From assembly GCF_028369295.1 (NCBI RefSeq), contig NZ_JAQMYP010000053.1, positions 1-64,000 on the forward strand: 64,000 nucleotides of DNA, given 5' to 3'. Source of the DNA: Streptomyces sp. HD. Lineage in GTDB: Bacteria; Actinomycetota; Actinomycetes; Streptomycetales; Streptomycetaceae. The notes beneath the pieces were generated by a model that saw only the letters and a program-made list of their open reading frames with translations, had not been told where the DNA came from and did not search any database. Below are positions 55,461 to 63,797 of the stretch, one piece after another; position 1 is the stretch's first letter; each line of letters starts with the position of its first letter. The translations under genes were made by a program, and so were the position numbers.

Positions 55461-56054
55461 ATGGACGTCACCCTGCATCTCGCCCAGGACCCCGAGGCCG
55501 ACGCGCTCCTCGGCCGCAGCCCGCTCGCCGCGCTGGTCGGCATGCTGCTGGACCAACAGGTGCCGATGGAGTGGGCGTTCAAGGGCCCCCGGACGATCGC
55601 GGACCGGCTCGGCGCGGACGACCTGGACGCGCACGACATCGTCGCCCAGGACCCGGACGCCTTCTCGGCGCTGCTGTCGGAGAAGCCGGCCGTGCACCGC
55701 TACCCGGGGTCCATGGCCAAGCGGATCCAGCAGCTGTGCCAGTACCTCGTCGAGCACTACGACGGTGACGCCGAGCTCGTCTGGAAGGGCGTCGACGACG
55801 GACGCGAGCTGCTGCGCCGGCTGGAGGACCTGCCCGGCTTCGGCAAGCAGAAGGCGCAGATCTTCCTGGCGCTGCTGGGCAAGCAGCTGGGCGTGGCCCC
55901 GAAGGGCTGGCAGGAGGCCGCGGGCGCCTACGGCGAGCCGAAGTCCTTCCGTTCCGTCGCCGACATCACCGGGCCGGAGTCGCTGGCCAAGGTGCGGGCC
56001 CACAAGCAGGAGATGAAGGCGGCGGCCAAGGCGGCGAAGGCGGCCCGCAAGTAG
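55461..56054 (+). CDS. HhH-GPD-type base-excision DNA repair protein
   Basis: A 197-residue protein of the endonuclease III fold: LAALVGMLLDQQVPMEWAFK, helix-hairpin-helix LEDLPGFGKQKAQIFLALLG and a Lys-rich tail. No iron-sulphur cysteines. It probably removes damaged bases, though the actinobacterial branch is not well studied. ATG 55461 is chosen; ATG 55449 would add four residues. Confidence 0.87.
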   Translation: MDVTLHLAQDPEADALLGRSPLAALVGMLLDQQVPMEWAFKGPRTIADRLGADDLDAHDIVAQDPDAFSALLSEKPAVHRYPGSMAKRIQQLCQYLVEHYDGDAELVWKGVDDGRELLRRLEDLPGFGKQKAQIFLALLGKQLGVAPKGWQEAAGAYGEPKSFRSVADITGPESLAKVRAHKQEMKAAAKAAKAARK

Positions 56055-56130
56055 CGTCCGCCGTCGGCGGGGTGGCCCATCTGGCCCGTCCCGAATGGCG
56101 GAGCGGGCGGGGGCGTTCCCAGCATGGAGC

Positions 56131-56802
56131 ATGAGCGAGGCACCGACCGGCCCTGCCGGGGGCCGGGACTACGACGACCGCCGGGTGCATGCCGGCCGCC
56201 CGCACGGGCCGGGGACACCCCATGAGCCCGAGCCGCCCTTCGAGGGCCCCCTGCTCGCCCTGTCCCGCGCCGCCTGGCAGGTCGTCCTGCTCACCGGCGT
56301 CGCCTCCCTGGCCCTCGGCATCCTGATCCTCCTCTGGCCGGACGCCTCGCTGTTCGTCTCCGGCGTCCTGTTCGGCCTCTACCTCCTGATCAGCGGCGTT
56401 TTCCAGCTGATCGCCGCGTTCGGCACGCACAAGACGACCTCGCTGCGGGTGCTGGCCTTCATCAGCGGCGCCCTGTCGGTCCTGCTCGGCCTGTTCTGCT
56501 TCCGCCGCCCGATGCAGTCGATCCTGCTGCTCGCCCTGTGGATCGGCATCGGCTGGCTCTTCCGCGGCATCACCCAGACCCTGGCCGCCGCCTCCGACCG
56601 CTCCATGCCGGCCCGCGGCTGGCAGATCTTCCTCGGCGTCGTCACCGTCATCGGCGGCATCGTGCTGATCGACTCCCCGATCGAGTCGGTCACCGTCCTC
56701 ACGCTGCTCGGCGGCTGGTGGCTGGTCGCGGTCGGCGTCGTCGAGATCGTCACCGGCCTGCGCATGCGGGGGCGGGCCCGCCAGGTCCCGCACGAGCCGT
56801 GA
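56131..56802 (+). CDS. HdeD-family (DUF308) membrane protein
   Basis: A 223-residue protein with six hydrophobic helices in three hairpins after a Pro/Gly-rich cytosolic tail of about 45 residues. GILILLWPDASLFVSGVLFG and GIGWLFRGITQTL fit DUF308/HdeD, linked to acid or envelope stress in other bacteria. Start at 56131 fits the conserved length; 56095 is an alternative. Confidence 0.87.
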   Translation: MSEAPTGPAGGRDYDDRRVHAGRPHGPGTPHEPEPPFEGPLLALSRAAWQVVLLTGVASLALGILILLWPDASLFVSGVLFGLYLLISGVFQLIAAFGTHKTTSLRVLAFISGALSVLLGLFCFRRPMQSILLLALWIGIGWLFRGITQTLAAASDRSMPARGWQIFLGVVTVIGGIVLIDSPIESVTVLTLLGGWWLVAVGVVEIVTGLRMRGRARQVPHEP

Positions 56803-56888
56803 TACGCGCCGCGCACCGGTACGCCGAGCGGGCGGATCTGCCGCCCGATGCGATGCGGGCCGTACGGCCACCGGGGAGATGACCTCCC

Positions 56889-57221
56889 GTGAGCACCGCA
56901 CGACACCTCCCGCGCAGCCGCACCTGGCTGCGGATCCTCGTGCTGCTGCTCGCCCTGCTGGTCCCGGGCGCCCACGCGCACGCACACGCCGTGCCCGCCG
57001 CGGCCGGCGTCTCCGGCGAGGCCGCCGCCGAACAAGACGTCCTCGACACGATCCTGCGGCCCCCGGCCCGCACCGACCGCCGCACCCCCGTACGGCTACG
57101 CCTCCCCGCGCCCCCACCGCAACCGGCACCCGGCGTCGCCCCCGCGCGCCCCGCCCACACCGCGCCACCGCGGCCGCCGTACGTCCCCGAAATCCTCCGC
57201 ACTGTGGTCCTGCGCTGCTGA
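56889..57221 (+). CDS. Small exported Pro/His-rich protein
   Basis: A 110-residue product with a clear signal peptide (RTWLRILVLLLALLVPGAHA) followed by HAHA and a Pro/Arg-rich mature part without a fold. GGGGAGATGACCTCCC lies before the GTG. Function unknown; the His-rich start might bind metal. Confidence 0.65.
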   Translation: MSTARHLPRSRTWLRILVLLLALLVPGAHAHAHAVPAAAGVSGEAAAEQDVLDTILRPPARTDRRTPVRLRLPAPPPQPAPGVAPARPAHTAPPRPPYVPEILRTVVLRC

Positions 57222-57278
57222 CAGACCCCGGCAACGAGCTCAGCCGAGGCCAGTCAGTACGACACAAGGAGCACAGTC

Positions 57279-57404
57279 ATGCCCACCGACCACTACGCGG
57301 TCCTGCGCGCCCTGCTGCGCGCGGAAGCCGCCCGGAACGCCCCGAAGCCGCAGGCCAAGCAGGAGAAGCCGCAACAGCCCACACAGAAACGGACCGGCAG
57401 CTGA
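57279..57404 (+). CDS. 41-residue basic small protein
   Basis: ATG preceded by AAGGAG (57266-57271). The product is MPTDHYAVLRALLRAEAARN followed by a Lys/Gln/Pro tail. The first half would form an amphipathic helix. Too short for family assignment, but the ribosome binding site and codon bias support a gene. Confidence 0.55.
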   Translation: MPTDHYAVLRALLRAEAARNAPKPQAKQEKPQQPTQKRTGS

Positions 57405-57469
57405 CCCCGGCGCGGCGGAGGCCCCACCCGCAACGGGCCCGGGCCTCCGCCGCACCGCCCGCGGACCCA

Positions 57470-57562
57470 CCGCCTCCGCCGCACCGCCCCGGAGACCGAC
57501 CGGGTGATCTCCCGCCCGATCCGCGTACCGATCGACCGAGCGAGGGACTTGAACATGCCGTT
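57470..57562 (-). pseudogene. Tail of a HerA-like (DUF853) helicase, remnant
   Basis: The minus strand reads MFKSLARSIGTRIGREITRS then VSGAVRRRR, close to the conserved C-terminus of DUF853 HerA-like ATPases as I remember it. Nothing of the ATPase remains: upstream the sequence is a short tandem repeat with in-frame stops. The family call is tentative. Confidence 0.4.
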
Positions 57563-57692
57563 CCCGACGACCTGCTCGACGACCTACTCGATGGCCTGCC
57601 CGTTGACCTACTCGATGGCCTGCTCGACGACCTGCTCGACGACCTACTCGATGACCTGCTCGACGACCTGCTCGATGACCTGCTCGATGACC
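57563..57692. repeat. 12-bp tandem repeat, about eleven units
   Basis: Units of GACCTGCTCGAC/T repeat in tandem. On the minus strand they read Val-Glu-Gln-Val, interrupted by TAG codons in some copies, directly before the HerA-like tail. The expansion looks like replication slippage of a short coding motif. Confidence 0.85.
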
Positions 57693-58186
57693 GAGGGCGT
57701 CTCCTCCTGGCCGCCCCTACACTCCCCGGCCCGGCGCTCCCCTGCGCTTCCCTCCTCACCCTCCCCACCCTTCCGCTCCCAGCCCCTCCACCCCCCGGCC
57801 ACCCTCACCGCACGCATCTCGTCCGACCCCGTCACCCCACGGAACGCCTGGACCCTCTCGCACGCCGACTCTCTGTCCACAGCCTGTGCATACCGCCGGT
57901 AAGCGCGGACGGGCGCCATCACCGCCCGCGTCACCACCCGCGCCTGCGCCCCCACCTCTCCGGCCCGTCCCGCCCTCACCACTCCGACACGCCCGCCCCG
58001 CACACACGGGCGGCACGGCGCGGGATCGATCGCCTCATCGGCTTCCGATCAGGTCCGTTCCGGCTTCCGATCCGGCCACGGTTCCCTCACAGCTCGCCAC
58101 CTTGCCCCGTTTGGTCCCATCTTTTCCAGTCCCGCACTCCGTCGCCATGGCTGCGCCCGGAAGGTCTTGACCGGTAGGCTTTCCGT
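57693..58186. other. No gene recognised
   Basis: Pyrimidine-rich on the plus strand, with Pro/Arg/Ser-rich nonsense translations. No hairpin with tail and no family motif. It presumably holds the promoter of the following gene. Confidence 0.5.
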
Positions 58187-58483
58187 GTGATCTTCAAGCG
58201 CATCGGAAACGGCCGGCCGTACCCCGACCACGGCCGGGAAAGCACCCGGCAGTGGGCGGACGTCGCGCCGCGCCCGGTCCGCCTCGATCAGCTGGTGACG
58301 ACCAAGGGGCAGCTCGATCTGGAAACCCTGCTCGCCGAGGACTCGACGTTCTACGGCGACCTCTTCGCGCACGTCGTGAAGTGGCAGGGCGACCTGTATC
58401 TGGAGGACGGCCTCCACCGCGCCGTGCGCGCGGCGCTGCAGCAGCGCCAGGTGCTGCATGCGAGAGTCCTGGAACTGGACTGA
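58187..58483 (+). CDS. Conserved actinobacterial protein, VapB-like by annotation
   Basis: A 98-residue cytosolic protein, IFKRIGNGRPYPDHGRESTR, then VRLDQLVTTKGQLDLETLLA and GDLYLEDGLHRAVRAALQQR. I recall homologues at this core locus in Streptomyces, sometimes named VapB-type antitoxin without a toxin partner; none is seen here. GTG start. Function unproven. Confidence 0.8.
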   Translation: MIFKRIGNGRPYPDHGRESTRQWADVAPRPVRLDQLVTTKGQLDLETLLAEDSTFYGDLFAHVVKWQGDLYLEDGLHRAVRAALQQRQVLHARVLELD

Positions 58484-58593
58484 CCCGGGCCGACGCCCCC
58501 GCACGTCAACCTGTTGGCCCTTTCGGGTTGGACTGAGCGGTATCGAATGATCATCCGGTAGGCATCGCCGCCCGGGCGCACTACGCTGCGCCC

Positions 58594-59229
58594 ATGAGCA
58601 TGCTGACTCCCCCGGGCATGGGCGGCCAGTACCGGATCAGGGGGAACAAGTACCCGCGGATGCGCCGTCCCCGGCACCGCGGCCGGCTCGTCGTTCTCGG
58701 CGTGGCCTCCGTAGCCGTACTCGGCGTGCTCGGCTGGGGCACACTGCAGCTCATCGACGTCTTCACCGGTGGCGGCAGAAAGGCTTCCGCAGCCGGTCCG
58801 AAGTCCGACTGCTCGACCGGGGCGACCCCCTCGCCCGCCGCCACGGCGTCGTTGCCCAAGCCTGCCGGGATCACGGTCAACGTCTTCAACGCCACCACCC
58901 GCAGCGGGCTCGCCAAGCAGACGGCGGACGAGCTGAAGAAGCGCGGCTTCAAGATCGGCGACGTGGGCAACGCGACCAAGGAGTACGACAAGAAGGTCAA
59001 GGGCACCGGCCTGCTGCTCGGCCCGACCACGGCCCAGAACAGCTCGCTGCCGGTCCTGGCCACCCAGCTCAAGGGCGCCGAGCTCCGCGCCGACACACGC
59101 GAGGGCAAGGACGTGGACCTGGTCCTGGGCACCCAGTTCAAGGCCCTGACAAAGCGGGTGGACGCCGACAAGGCACTGGCCGCACTGACCAACCCCAAGC
59201 CGACGCCCACCGACAAGCAATCCTGCTGA
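58594..59229 (+). CDS. Membrane-anchored LytR C-terminal-domain protein
   Basis: A 211-residue protein. After a basic cytosolic part (RRPRHRGR) is one membrane helix (LVVLGVASVAVLGVLGWG). The outer part (about 90-195) is a LytR_C domain: GITVNVFNATTRSGLAKQTA, FKIGDVGNATKEYDKK. Such domains bind cell-wall or polymer components; here there is no catalytic LCP domain. Confidence 0.9.
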   Translation: MSMLTPPGMGGQYRIRGNKYPRMRRPRHRGRLVVLGVASVAVLGVLGWGTLQLIDVFTGGGRKASAAGPKSDCSTGATPSPAATASLPKPAGITVNVFNATTRSGLAKQTADELKKRGFKIGDVGNATKEYDKKVKGTGLLLGPTTAQNSSLPVLATQLKGAELRADTREGKDVDLVLGTQFKALTKRVDADKALAALTNPKPTPTDKQSC

Positions 59230-59329
59230 ACAACGCCCTCATAGGGGCGCGGGGAACTGCGCGACAAGCCACAACGAACCCGCGGCCGCACACAACCCGC
59301 ACCCCTACGGCGAATAGGCGAATCCCGCC

Positions 59330-59965
59330 CTACTCGGCCGCACCGTAAAGACGATCCCCCGCATCCCCCAGCCCCGGCACGATGTACCCGTGCTCATTGA
59401 GGTGGTCGTCCACCGCGGCCGTAACCACCGTCACCGGCGTCCCCGCCAGCTCCCGCTCCATCAGCTCGACACCCTCGGGCGCGGCGAGAAGCACCACGGC
59501 GGTCACGTCGTCGGCGCCCCGCTTGATGAGCTCCTGGATCGCCGCGACCAGCGTCCCGCCGGTCGCCAGCATCGGATCCAGCACGTACACCTGACGCCCG
59601 GAGAGATCCTCCGGCATCCGCGTGGCGTACGTGGACGCCTCCAGCGTCTCCTCGTTGCGGATCATGCCCAGGAAGCCCACCTCGGCGGTCGGCAGCAGCC
59701 GGACCATGCCGTCCAGCATGCCGAGGCCGGCCCGCAGGATCGGCACCACCAGCGGGCGCGGGTGGGAGAGCCTGACGCCGGTGGTGGAGGCGACCGGGGT
59801 CCGGATGTCGACCGCTTCGGTGCGCACGTCCCGCGTGGCCTCGTAGGCGAGCAGGGTGACCAGCTCGTCGGCGAGCCGACGGAAGGTCGGGGAGTCGGTG
59901 CGCTGGTCGCGCAACGTGGTGAGCTTGTGGGCGACCAGGGGGTGGTCGACGACGTGGAGACGCAT
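59330..59965 (-). CDS. upp: Uracil phosphoribosyltransferase
   Basis: Pyrimidine salvage enzyme (uracil + PRPP to UMP), 211 residues. The PRPP loop is VYVLDPMLATGGTLVAAI, and the uracil-binding end is GYIVPGLGDAGDRLYG. Normal family length with MRLHVVDHPLVAHKL start. Convergent to the LytR_C gene; a core gene of this region. Confidence 0.97.
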   Translation of the reverse strand: MRLHVVDHPLVAHKLTTLRDQRTDSPTFRRLADELVTLLAYEATRDVRTEAVDIRTPVASTTGVRLSHPRPLVVPILRAGLGMLDGMVRLLPTAEVGFLGMIRNEETLEASTYATRMPEDLSGRQVYVLDPMLATGGTLVAAIQELIKRGADDVTAVVLLAAPEGVELMERELAGTPVTVVTAAVDDHLNEHGYIVPGLGDAGDRLYGAAE

Positions 59966-60103
59966 GTCCACAACATTAACCGGGCCGGGTATGCCCGGCG
60001 CCCCCACGCGCAGCAAGCCCCGGGCCCCAGGTTCACTCCCGCGCTGGCATCAAACCGCCCATCGGAGGGAAAGTGGGAGGGACGTACCGGGGGTGGTGAG
60101 GCC

Positions 60104-60346
60104 ATGCCTGAACCTGAGTCCGCAGAGGAACCCACGCAGGACACGCGCCAGAACGCGCGGCAGGACACGCGGCAGGACGCACGTCGGGACGCGCAGGAGG
60201 AGGCCGACGCCGCGCGGCGCCGGCGCCGCGCCCAGTTCCTGCGGGAACTCGCCGAGGCCCGCGAACTACGGGATCGCGTCCAGCCGCGCCGTGCCAAGGC
60301 GGCGCGCCTGCGGCATGCGATGCGCATGCGAACATTCCGCTGGTAG
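60104..60346 (+). CDS. Small charged helical protein
   Basis: An 80-residue product, MPEPESAEEPTQDTRQNARQ, with Asp-Thr-Arg-Gln repeats, then a basic helix (RRRRRAQFLRELAEARELRD) and an Arg-rich end. GGTGAGG precedes the ATG. It would be a cytosolic coiled-coil or nucleic-acid-binding peptide. Family unknown. Confidence 0.6.
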   Translation: MPEPESAEEPTQDTRQNARQDTRQDARRDAQEEADAARRRRRAQFLRELAEARELRDRVQPRRAKAARLRHAMRMRTFRW

Positions 60347-60662
60347 AGCGAGCCGCGAGGGAAGATCCGCAGCTCGTGGGGACGTTGGAGCGACAGGCGT
60401 GCTTGGACAGCCGGAAAAGCCGCGTACGATCCGCAGGTGGCAGCAACGAGTGTGCTGGTGAGTCCTTCACGGACATGCTCGCGACCCCCCTCGGGAGGAC
60501 GCGATCAAAACTGCCGGACACAGGGAGCCGAAGACGTCCCCTGAACGCCTTGTTTCTGCCACGATTCCGAGTGGGTGGGGCTCGGACCCCGAGCCTCCCC
60601 ACCCGCAACCTCCGCCGGGGGGAAGCCCAACCGGCACGCCTACGACCAGTGGGAGAGTCACG
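60347..60662. other. Intergenic with hairpin
   Basis: No gene supported. A hairpin GGTGGGG-CTCG / CGAG-CCT-CCCCACC (about 60575-60603, one bulge) may end upstream transcription. The start of the tadA-associated gene follows, presumably with its promoter here. Confidence 0.45.
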
Positions 60663-61190
60663 GTGTACTTCGCCGCACTGCTCGCGCGCACCGAAGACGG
60701 GTGGGAAGCGAGCGACACAGAGCTCGACGATGTGGAGACCCTGTCGGATCTGGCCGACCTGGCCCGTGAAGCCTCGCCCGAGGACGACACGGTGCTCGTG
60801 CTCATCGAGCAGGAGGACGCCTGGTTCGGCGTCGTCCGGATCGACGGCGAGGACGACCCTCGTATCTACGTCTCCGACGCCGCCGCCGCTGCCCGCAGCA
60901 GCTACGGCGAGATCCTTCTCACCGATGAACTGCTCGGCAGGGAGCCCGGCGACGACGGCGCCGATCTGGACTCCCTGGACCTCGACGGCACGGAGGAGCC
61001 GGACGGCGACTCCGACGACGAGGACGGGGGCACCGCCGAGGCGGTCCCGCACAGCCCCGTCGGCGACACCGAGATCCTCGACGACCTCGGCGTCGGCGAG
61101 AAGGAGCTGAAGGCTCTGGACGCCGATGACGCCCTCAGTGCGATCGCCGAGGCGCTGGGTGCCTCGGAGGTGCTGGAGACCGTCCGCTGA
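60663..61190 (+). CDS. tRNA adenosine deaminase-associated protein
   Basis: A 175-residue acidic cytosolic protein encoded directly before tadA. VYFAALLARTEDGWEASDTE, then LADLAREASPEDDTVLVLIE and AWFGVVRIDGEDDPRIY are the recognised family features, followed by an Asp/Glu-rich linker and a helical end (LSAIAEALGASEVL). The role is presumed to support TadA; not shown by sequence. Confidence 0.92.
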   Translation: MYFAALLARTEDGWEASDTELDDVETLSDLADLAREASPEDDTVLVLIEQEDAWFGVVRIDGEDDPRIYVSDAAAAARSSYGEILLTDELLGREPGDDGADLDSLDLDGTEEPDGDSDDEDGGTAEAVPHSPVGDTEILDDLGVGEKELKALDADDALSAIAEALGASEVLETVR

Positions 61191-61228
61191 CCTCGTCCGA
61201 CCAGGGGTCGGCACCCGGGACGCCCTCG

Positions 61229-61705
61229 GTGCCCGCACTGCCCGACCCCGTACGCGACCGCTGGCGGGCCGCGATGCGGCTCGCCCTGGACGAGGCCGGA
61301 CTGGCCGTCCGGGGCGGCGACGTCCCCGTCGGCGCGGTAGTGCTGTCCGCCGACGGTACGACCGTGCTGGGCGCCGGTCACAACGAGCGCGAGGCGACCG
61401 GCGATCCGACCGCGCACGCCGAGGTCCTGGCGATCCGGCGTGCGGCCACCCAGGTCGGGGAGTGGCGGCTGTCCGGCTGCACGCTCGTCGTCACGCTGGA
61501 GCCCTGCACCATGTGCGCGGGTGCCCTGGTGCAGTCCCGGGTGGACCGGGTCGTCTACGGCGCGCGGGACGAGAAGGCCGGCGCGGCGGGCTCCCTCTGG
61601 GACGTCGTACGCGACCGGCGGCTCAACCACCGGCCCGAGGTGATCGAGGGCGTGCTCGCCGAGGAGTGCGCCCGTCTCCTCACGGACTTCTTCCGGGCCC
61701 GTTGA
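61229..61705 (+). CDS. tadA: tRNA-specific adenosine-34 deaminase
   Basis: A 158-residue zinc enzyme converting A34 to inosine in tRNA-Arg. Catalytic motifs HAEV (His and Glu) and EPCTMCAGAL (two Cys zinc ligands) are present. GTG start. It lies 38 bases after its associated gene and before tRNA-Ser, a core arrangement. Confidence 0.96.
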   Translation: MPALPDPVRDRWRAAMRLALDEAGLAVRGGDVPVGAVVLSADGTTVLGAGHNEREATGDPTAHAEVLAIRRAATQVGEWRLSGCTLVVTLEPCTMCAGALVQSRVDRVVYGARDEKAGAAGSLWDVVRDRRLNHRPEVIEGVLAEECARLLTDFFRAR

Positions 61706-61760
61706 CCGGCCCCGACAACTGATTTCAGAGCATGGCCCGGCGTGCTGTAAGGTCTCTCTC

Positions 61761-61845
61761 GGTAGCGTGTCCGAGCGGCCGAAGGAGCTCGCCTCGAAAG
61801 CGAGTGTGGCGCAAGTCACCGAGGGTTCAAATCCCTCCGCTACCG
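61761..61845 (+). tRNA. tRNA-Ser (anticodon CGA), CCA not encoded
   Basis: GGTAGCG pairs with CGCTACC. The anticodon stem CTCGC/GCGAG encloses CTCGAAA... with anticodon CGA. A long variable arm (TGTGGCGCAAGTCACC) and GGTTCAAATCC T-arm complete the class II tRNA. The discriminator G is followed by CTG, so CCA must be added, unlike the tRNA-Ser at 1968. Confidence 0.96.
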
Positions 61846-61850
61846 CTGAA

Positions 61851-61880
61851 GAAGGGCCCCGTCGACAGACGGGGCCCTTC
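61851..61880 (+). terminator. Terminator of tRNA-Ser(CGA)
   Basis: GAAGGGCCCCGTC and GACGGGGCCCTTC form a 13-bp perfect stem with loop GACA, five bases after the tRNA. The arm sequence resembles the terminator after the other tRNA-Ser (GGGCCCC core). Confidence 0.85.
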
Positions 61881-61988
61881 GTGCTGTTGATCTCCGGAGA
61901 GGCGCGGAGGTTACACTCACCGCCGGTAACTGGGGGCCCTTTCGGCTCTTTCGGCTCATTCGGCACAGCAGGCACAGGGGAGGCCGCG

Positions 61989-62168
61989 ATGGCGGTGAAT
62001 TCGAAGAAGGTCGCCGTCTACGTGCTCGCGGTCTTCGTGCTCTACGTGGTCATCACGGACCCGGCCAAGGCCGCCGACTACGTCCAGATAGGCTTCGAGG
62101 GCATATCGGACGCCGCCAAGGCCATCGGTGACTTCATGACATGGATCGCCAACGGAGGCGACAGCTAG
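61989..62168 (+). CDS. 59-residue membrane protein
   Basis: MAVNSKKVAVYVLAVFVLYV gives one membrane helix near the N-terminus; the rest is a soluble amphipathic helix (YVQIGFEGISDAAKAIGDFM). GGGGAGG precedes the ATG. Located 16 bases before the Dabb gene, probably in one operon. Unknown function; I recall homologues at this locus. Confidence 0.75.
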   Translation: MAVNSKKVAVYVLAVFVLYVVITDPAKAADYVQIGFEGISDAAKAIGDFMTWIANGGDS

Positions 62169-62184
62169 GGCACAGGGAGCACCC

Positions 62185-62478
62185 ATGATCCGCCACCTCG
62201 TCCTCTTCAAGCTCAACGAGGGCGTCGAGCGCGACGACCCGCGGGTCGTGGAGGGCGTCGAGGCCTTCCGCTCCCTGGAGGCAAAGATCCCCGAGATCCG
62301 GCACTGGGAGCTCGGCTGGAACTTCAGCGACCGCCCCATCGCCTACGACTTCGCCATCAACTCCGCCTTCGAGGACACGGCCGCCCTGCGGACGTACGCG
62401 GAGCACCCCGAGCACCAGGCGGGCGTGACCCTGTGGCGGGAGTTCGCCACCTGGGTGATCGCCGACTACGAATACTGA
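62185..62478 (+). CDS. Dabb-family stress-responsive protein
   Basis: A 97-residue ferredoxin-like dimeric protein: MIRHLVLFKLNEGVERDDPR, YDFAINSAFEDTAALRTYAE and HPEHQAGV are the Dabb (alpha-beta barrel) features. Some relatives act in aromatic or polyketide chemistry; no activity can be assigned here. AGGGAG lies upstream. Ends at a good terminator. Confidence 0.92.
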   Translation: MIRHLVLFKLNEGVERDDPRVVEGVEAFRSLEAKIPEIRHWELGWNFSDRPIAYDFAINSAFEDTAALRTYAEHPEHQAGVTLWREFATWVIADYEY

Positions 62479-62514
62479 GCCGCACCACCCCACGATCCAC
62501 CCGGATCCCCCTGG

Positions 62515-62541
62515 AGCCCTCCGCCGGAACGGCGGGGGGCT
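62515..62541 (+). terminator. Terminator after Dabb gene
   Basis: AGCCCTCCGCCG pairs with CGGCGGGGGGCT (one G-T pair) around a GAA loop, followed by TTCGCG. Ends the operon upstream of sigF. Confidence 0.85.
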
Positions 62542-62669
62542 TTCGCGTGTCTTGCGCAGCGATCCATCCCCAACACGGGATTATGCGGTACTTGAACACA
62601 ATGAACTGTCTTGTGATGCTATGACCGCTTTTGACCGATGAGTTGATGGATCACGAGGTGGAGTTGACC

Positions 62670-63530
62670 GTGCCGGCCAGTACTGCGCCTCAAGCCCCGA
62701 GCCCCCAAGCACCGAGCCCCCAAACTCGCAGCCAGGAGGACATCCCGACGGCCGCACCGCCCCGCAGCCGCGGAGCCGACACCCGCGCGCTCACCCAGGT
62801 CCTCTTCGGCGAACTCAAGGAACTCCAACCCGGTACGCCGGAGCACAACCGCGTGCGCGGAGCGCTCATCGAGGCGAATCTCCCGCTCGTGCGCTACGCG
62901 GCCGCCCGCTTTCGCTCCCGCAACGAGCCGATGGAGGACGTCATCCAGGTCGGCACCATCGGGCTCATCAACGCCATCGACCGCTTCGACCCGGACCGGG
63001 GCGTACAGTTCCCGACATTCGCGATGCCGACCGTCGTCGGCGAGATCAAGCGGTACTTCCGCGACAACGTCCGCACGGTCCACGTACCGCGCCGGCTGCA
63101 CGAGCTGTGGGTCCAGGTGAACAGCGCGACCGAGGACCTGACCACCACCTTCGGGCGCACCCCCACGACCGCCGAGATCGCCGAGCGGCTGCGCATCACC
63201 GAGGACGAGGTGCTGTCCTGCATCGAGGCCGGACGGTCGTACCACGCGACCTCACTGGAGGCCGCCCAGGAGGGCGACGGGCTGCCCGGACTGCTGGACC
63301 GGCTCGGCTACGAGGACCCGGCCCTGGACGGCGTGGAGCACCGCGACCTGGTACGGCATCTACTGGTCCAACTCCCCGAACGCGAGCAGAGAATCCTGCT
63401 CCTGCGCTACTACAGCAACCTCACCCAGTCGCAAATCAGTGCGGAACTCGGCGTATCCCAGATGCACGTTTCGAGGCTACTCGCGCGTAGCTTCCAGCGG
63501 CTGCGCTCGGCGAACCGGATCGACGCGTAA
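62670..63530 (+). CDS. sigF: RNA polymerase sigma factor, SigF/SigB family
   Basis: A 286-residue group 3 sigma factor. Region 2 reads RYAAARFRSRNEPMEDVIQV and FDPDRGVQFPTFAMPTVVGE; region 3 is WVQVNSATEDLTTTFGRTPT; region 4 is QRILLLRYYSNLTQSQISAE with VSQMHVSRLLARSFQRLRS. GTG is chosen because GAGGTGGAG lies about seven bases upstream and the product PASTAPQAPSPQ then fits the size I recall for SigF. In S. coelicolor SigF acts in spore maturation; role here by analogy. Followed by a related sigma gene. Confidence 0.9.
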   Translation: MPASTAPQAPSPQAPSPQTRSQEDIPTAAPPRSRGADTRALTQVLFGELKELQPGTPEHNRVRGALIEANLPLVRYAAARFRSRNEPMEDVIQVGTIGLINAIDRFDPDRGVQFPTFAMPTVVGEIKRYFRDNVRTVHVPRRLHELWVQVNSATEDLTTTFGRTPTTAEIAERLRITEDEVLSCIEAGRSYHATSLEAAQEGDGLPGLLDRLGYEDPALDGVEHRDLVRHLLVQLPEREQRILLLRYYSNLTQSQISAELGVSQMHVSRLLARSFQRLRSANRIDA

Positions 63531-63646
63531 CCGGAAACAGGATCGACCGGTAACCGTCGCGAGCGAATCGCTCACCAGGGCGGATCCCGACAGTTCTGGC
63601 TCGAAATACCGTCAGACCCCCTTTATCCAGGGCGGATTCAAGTCTT

Positions 63647-63687
63647 ACATGTCGACATGTCACTACAGCGTGTTGCCGACATGTGAC
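63647..63687. promoter_or_regulatory. Palindrome and repeat upstream of sigN
   Basis: ACATGTCGACATGT (63647-63660) is a perfect 14-bp palindrome. GACATGTCAC (63654) recurs as GACATGTGAC (63678). The two lie 24 bases apart, 110-150 bases before the sigN ATG. Likely an operator or a developmental promoter element; binder unknown. Confidence 0.55.
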
Positions 63688-63797
63688 ATTCTTCGGGAAG
63701 CGCGTTTGCCGTGGCTTCGGCTCCGGTATTCAGGTGAAGGCTGGCGTTCCTCGATCGGAGCGTTCGCCATACCGTCCCGCGACCCAAAGGGGGTGGC

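Noticed and set aside
57277..57768. Ser/Arg-repeat protein on the minus strand
   Set aside because: Frame through the 12-bp repeat only; no start with ribosome binding site and no conserved part.
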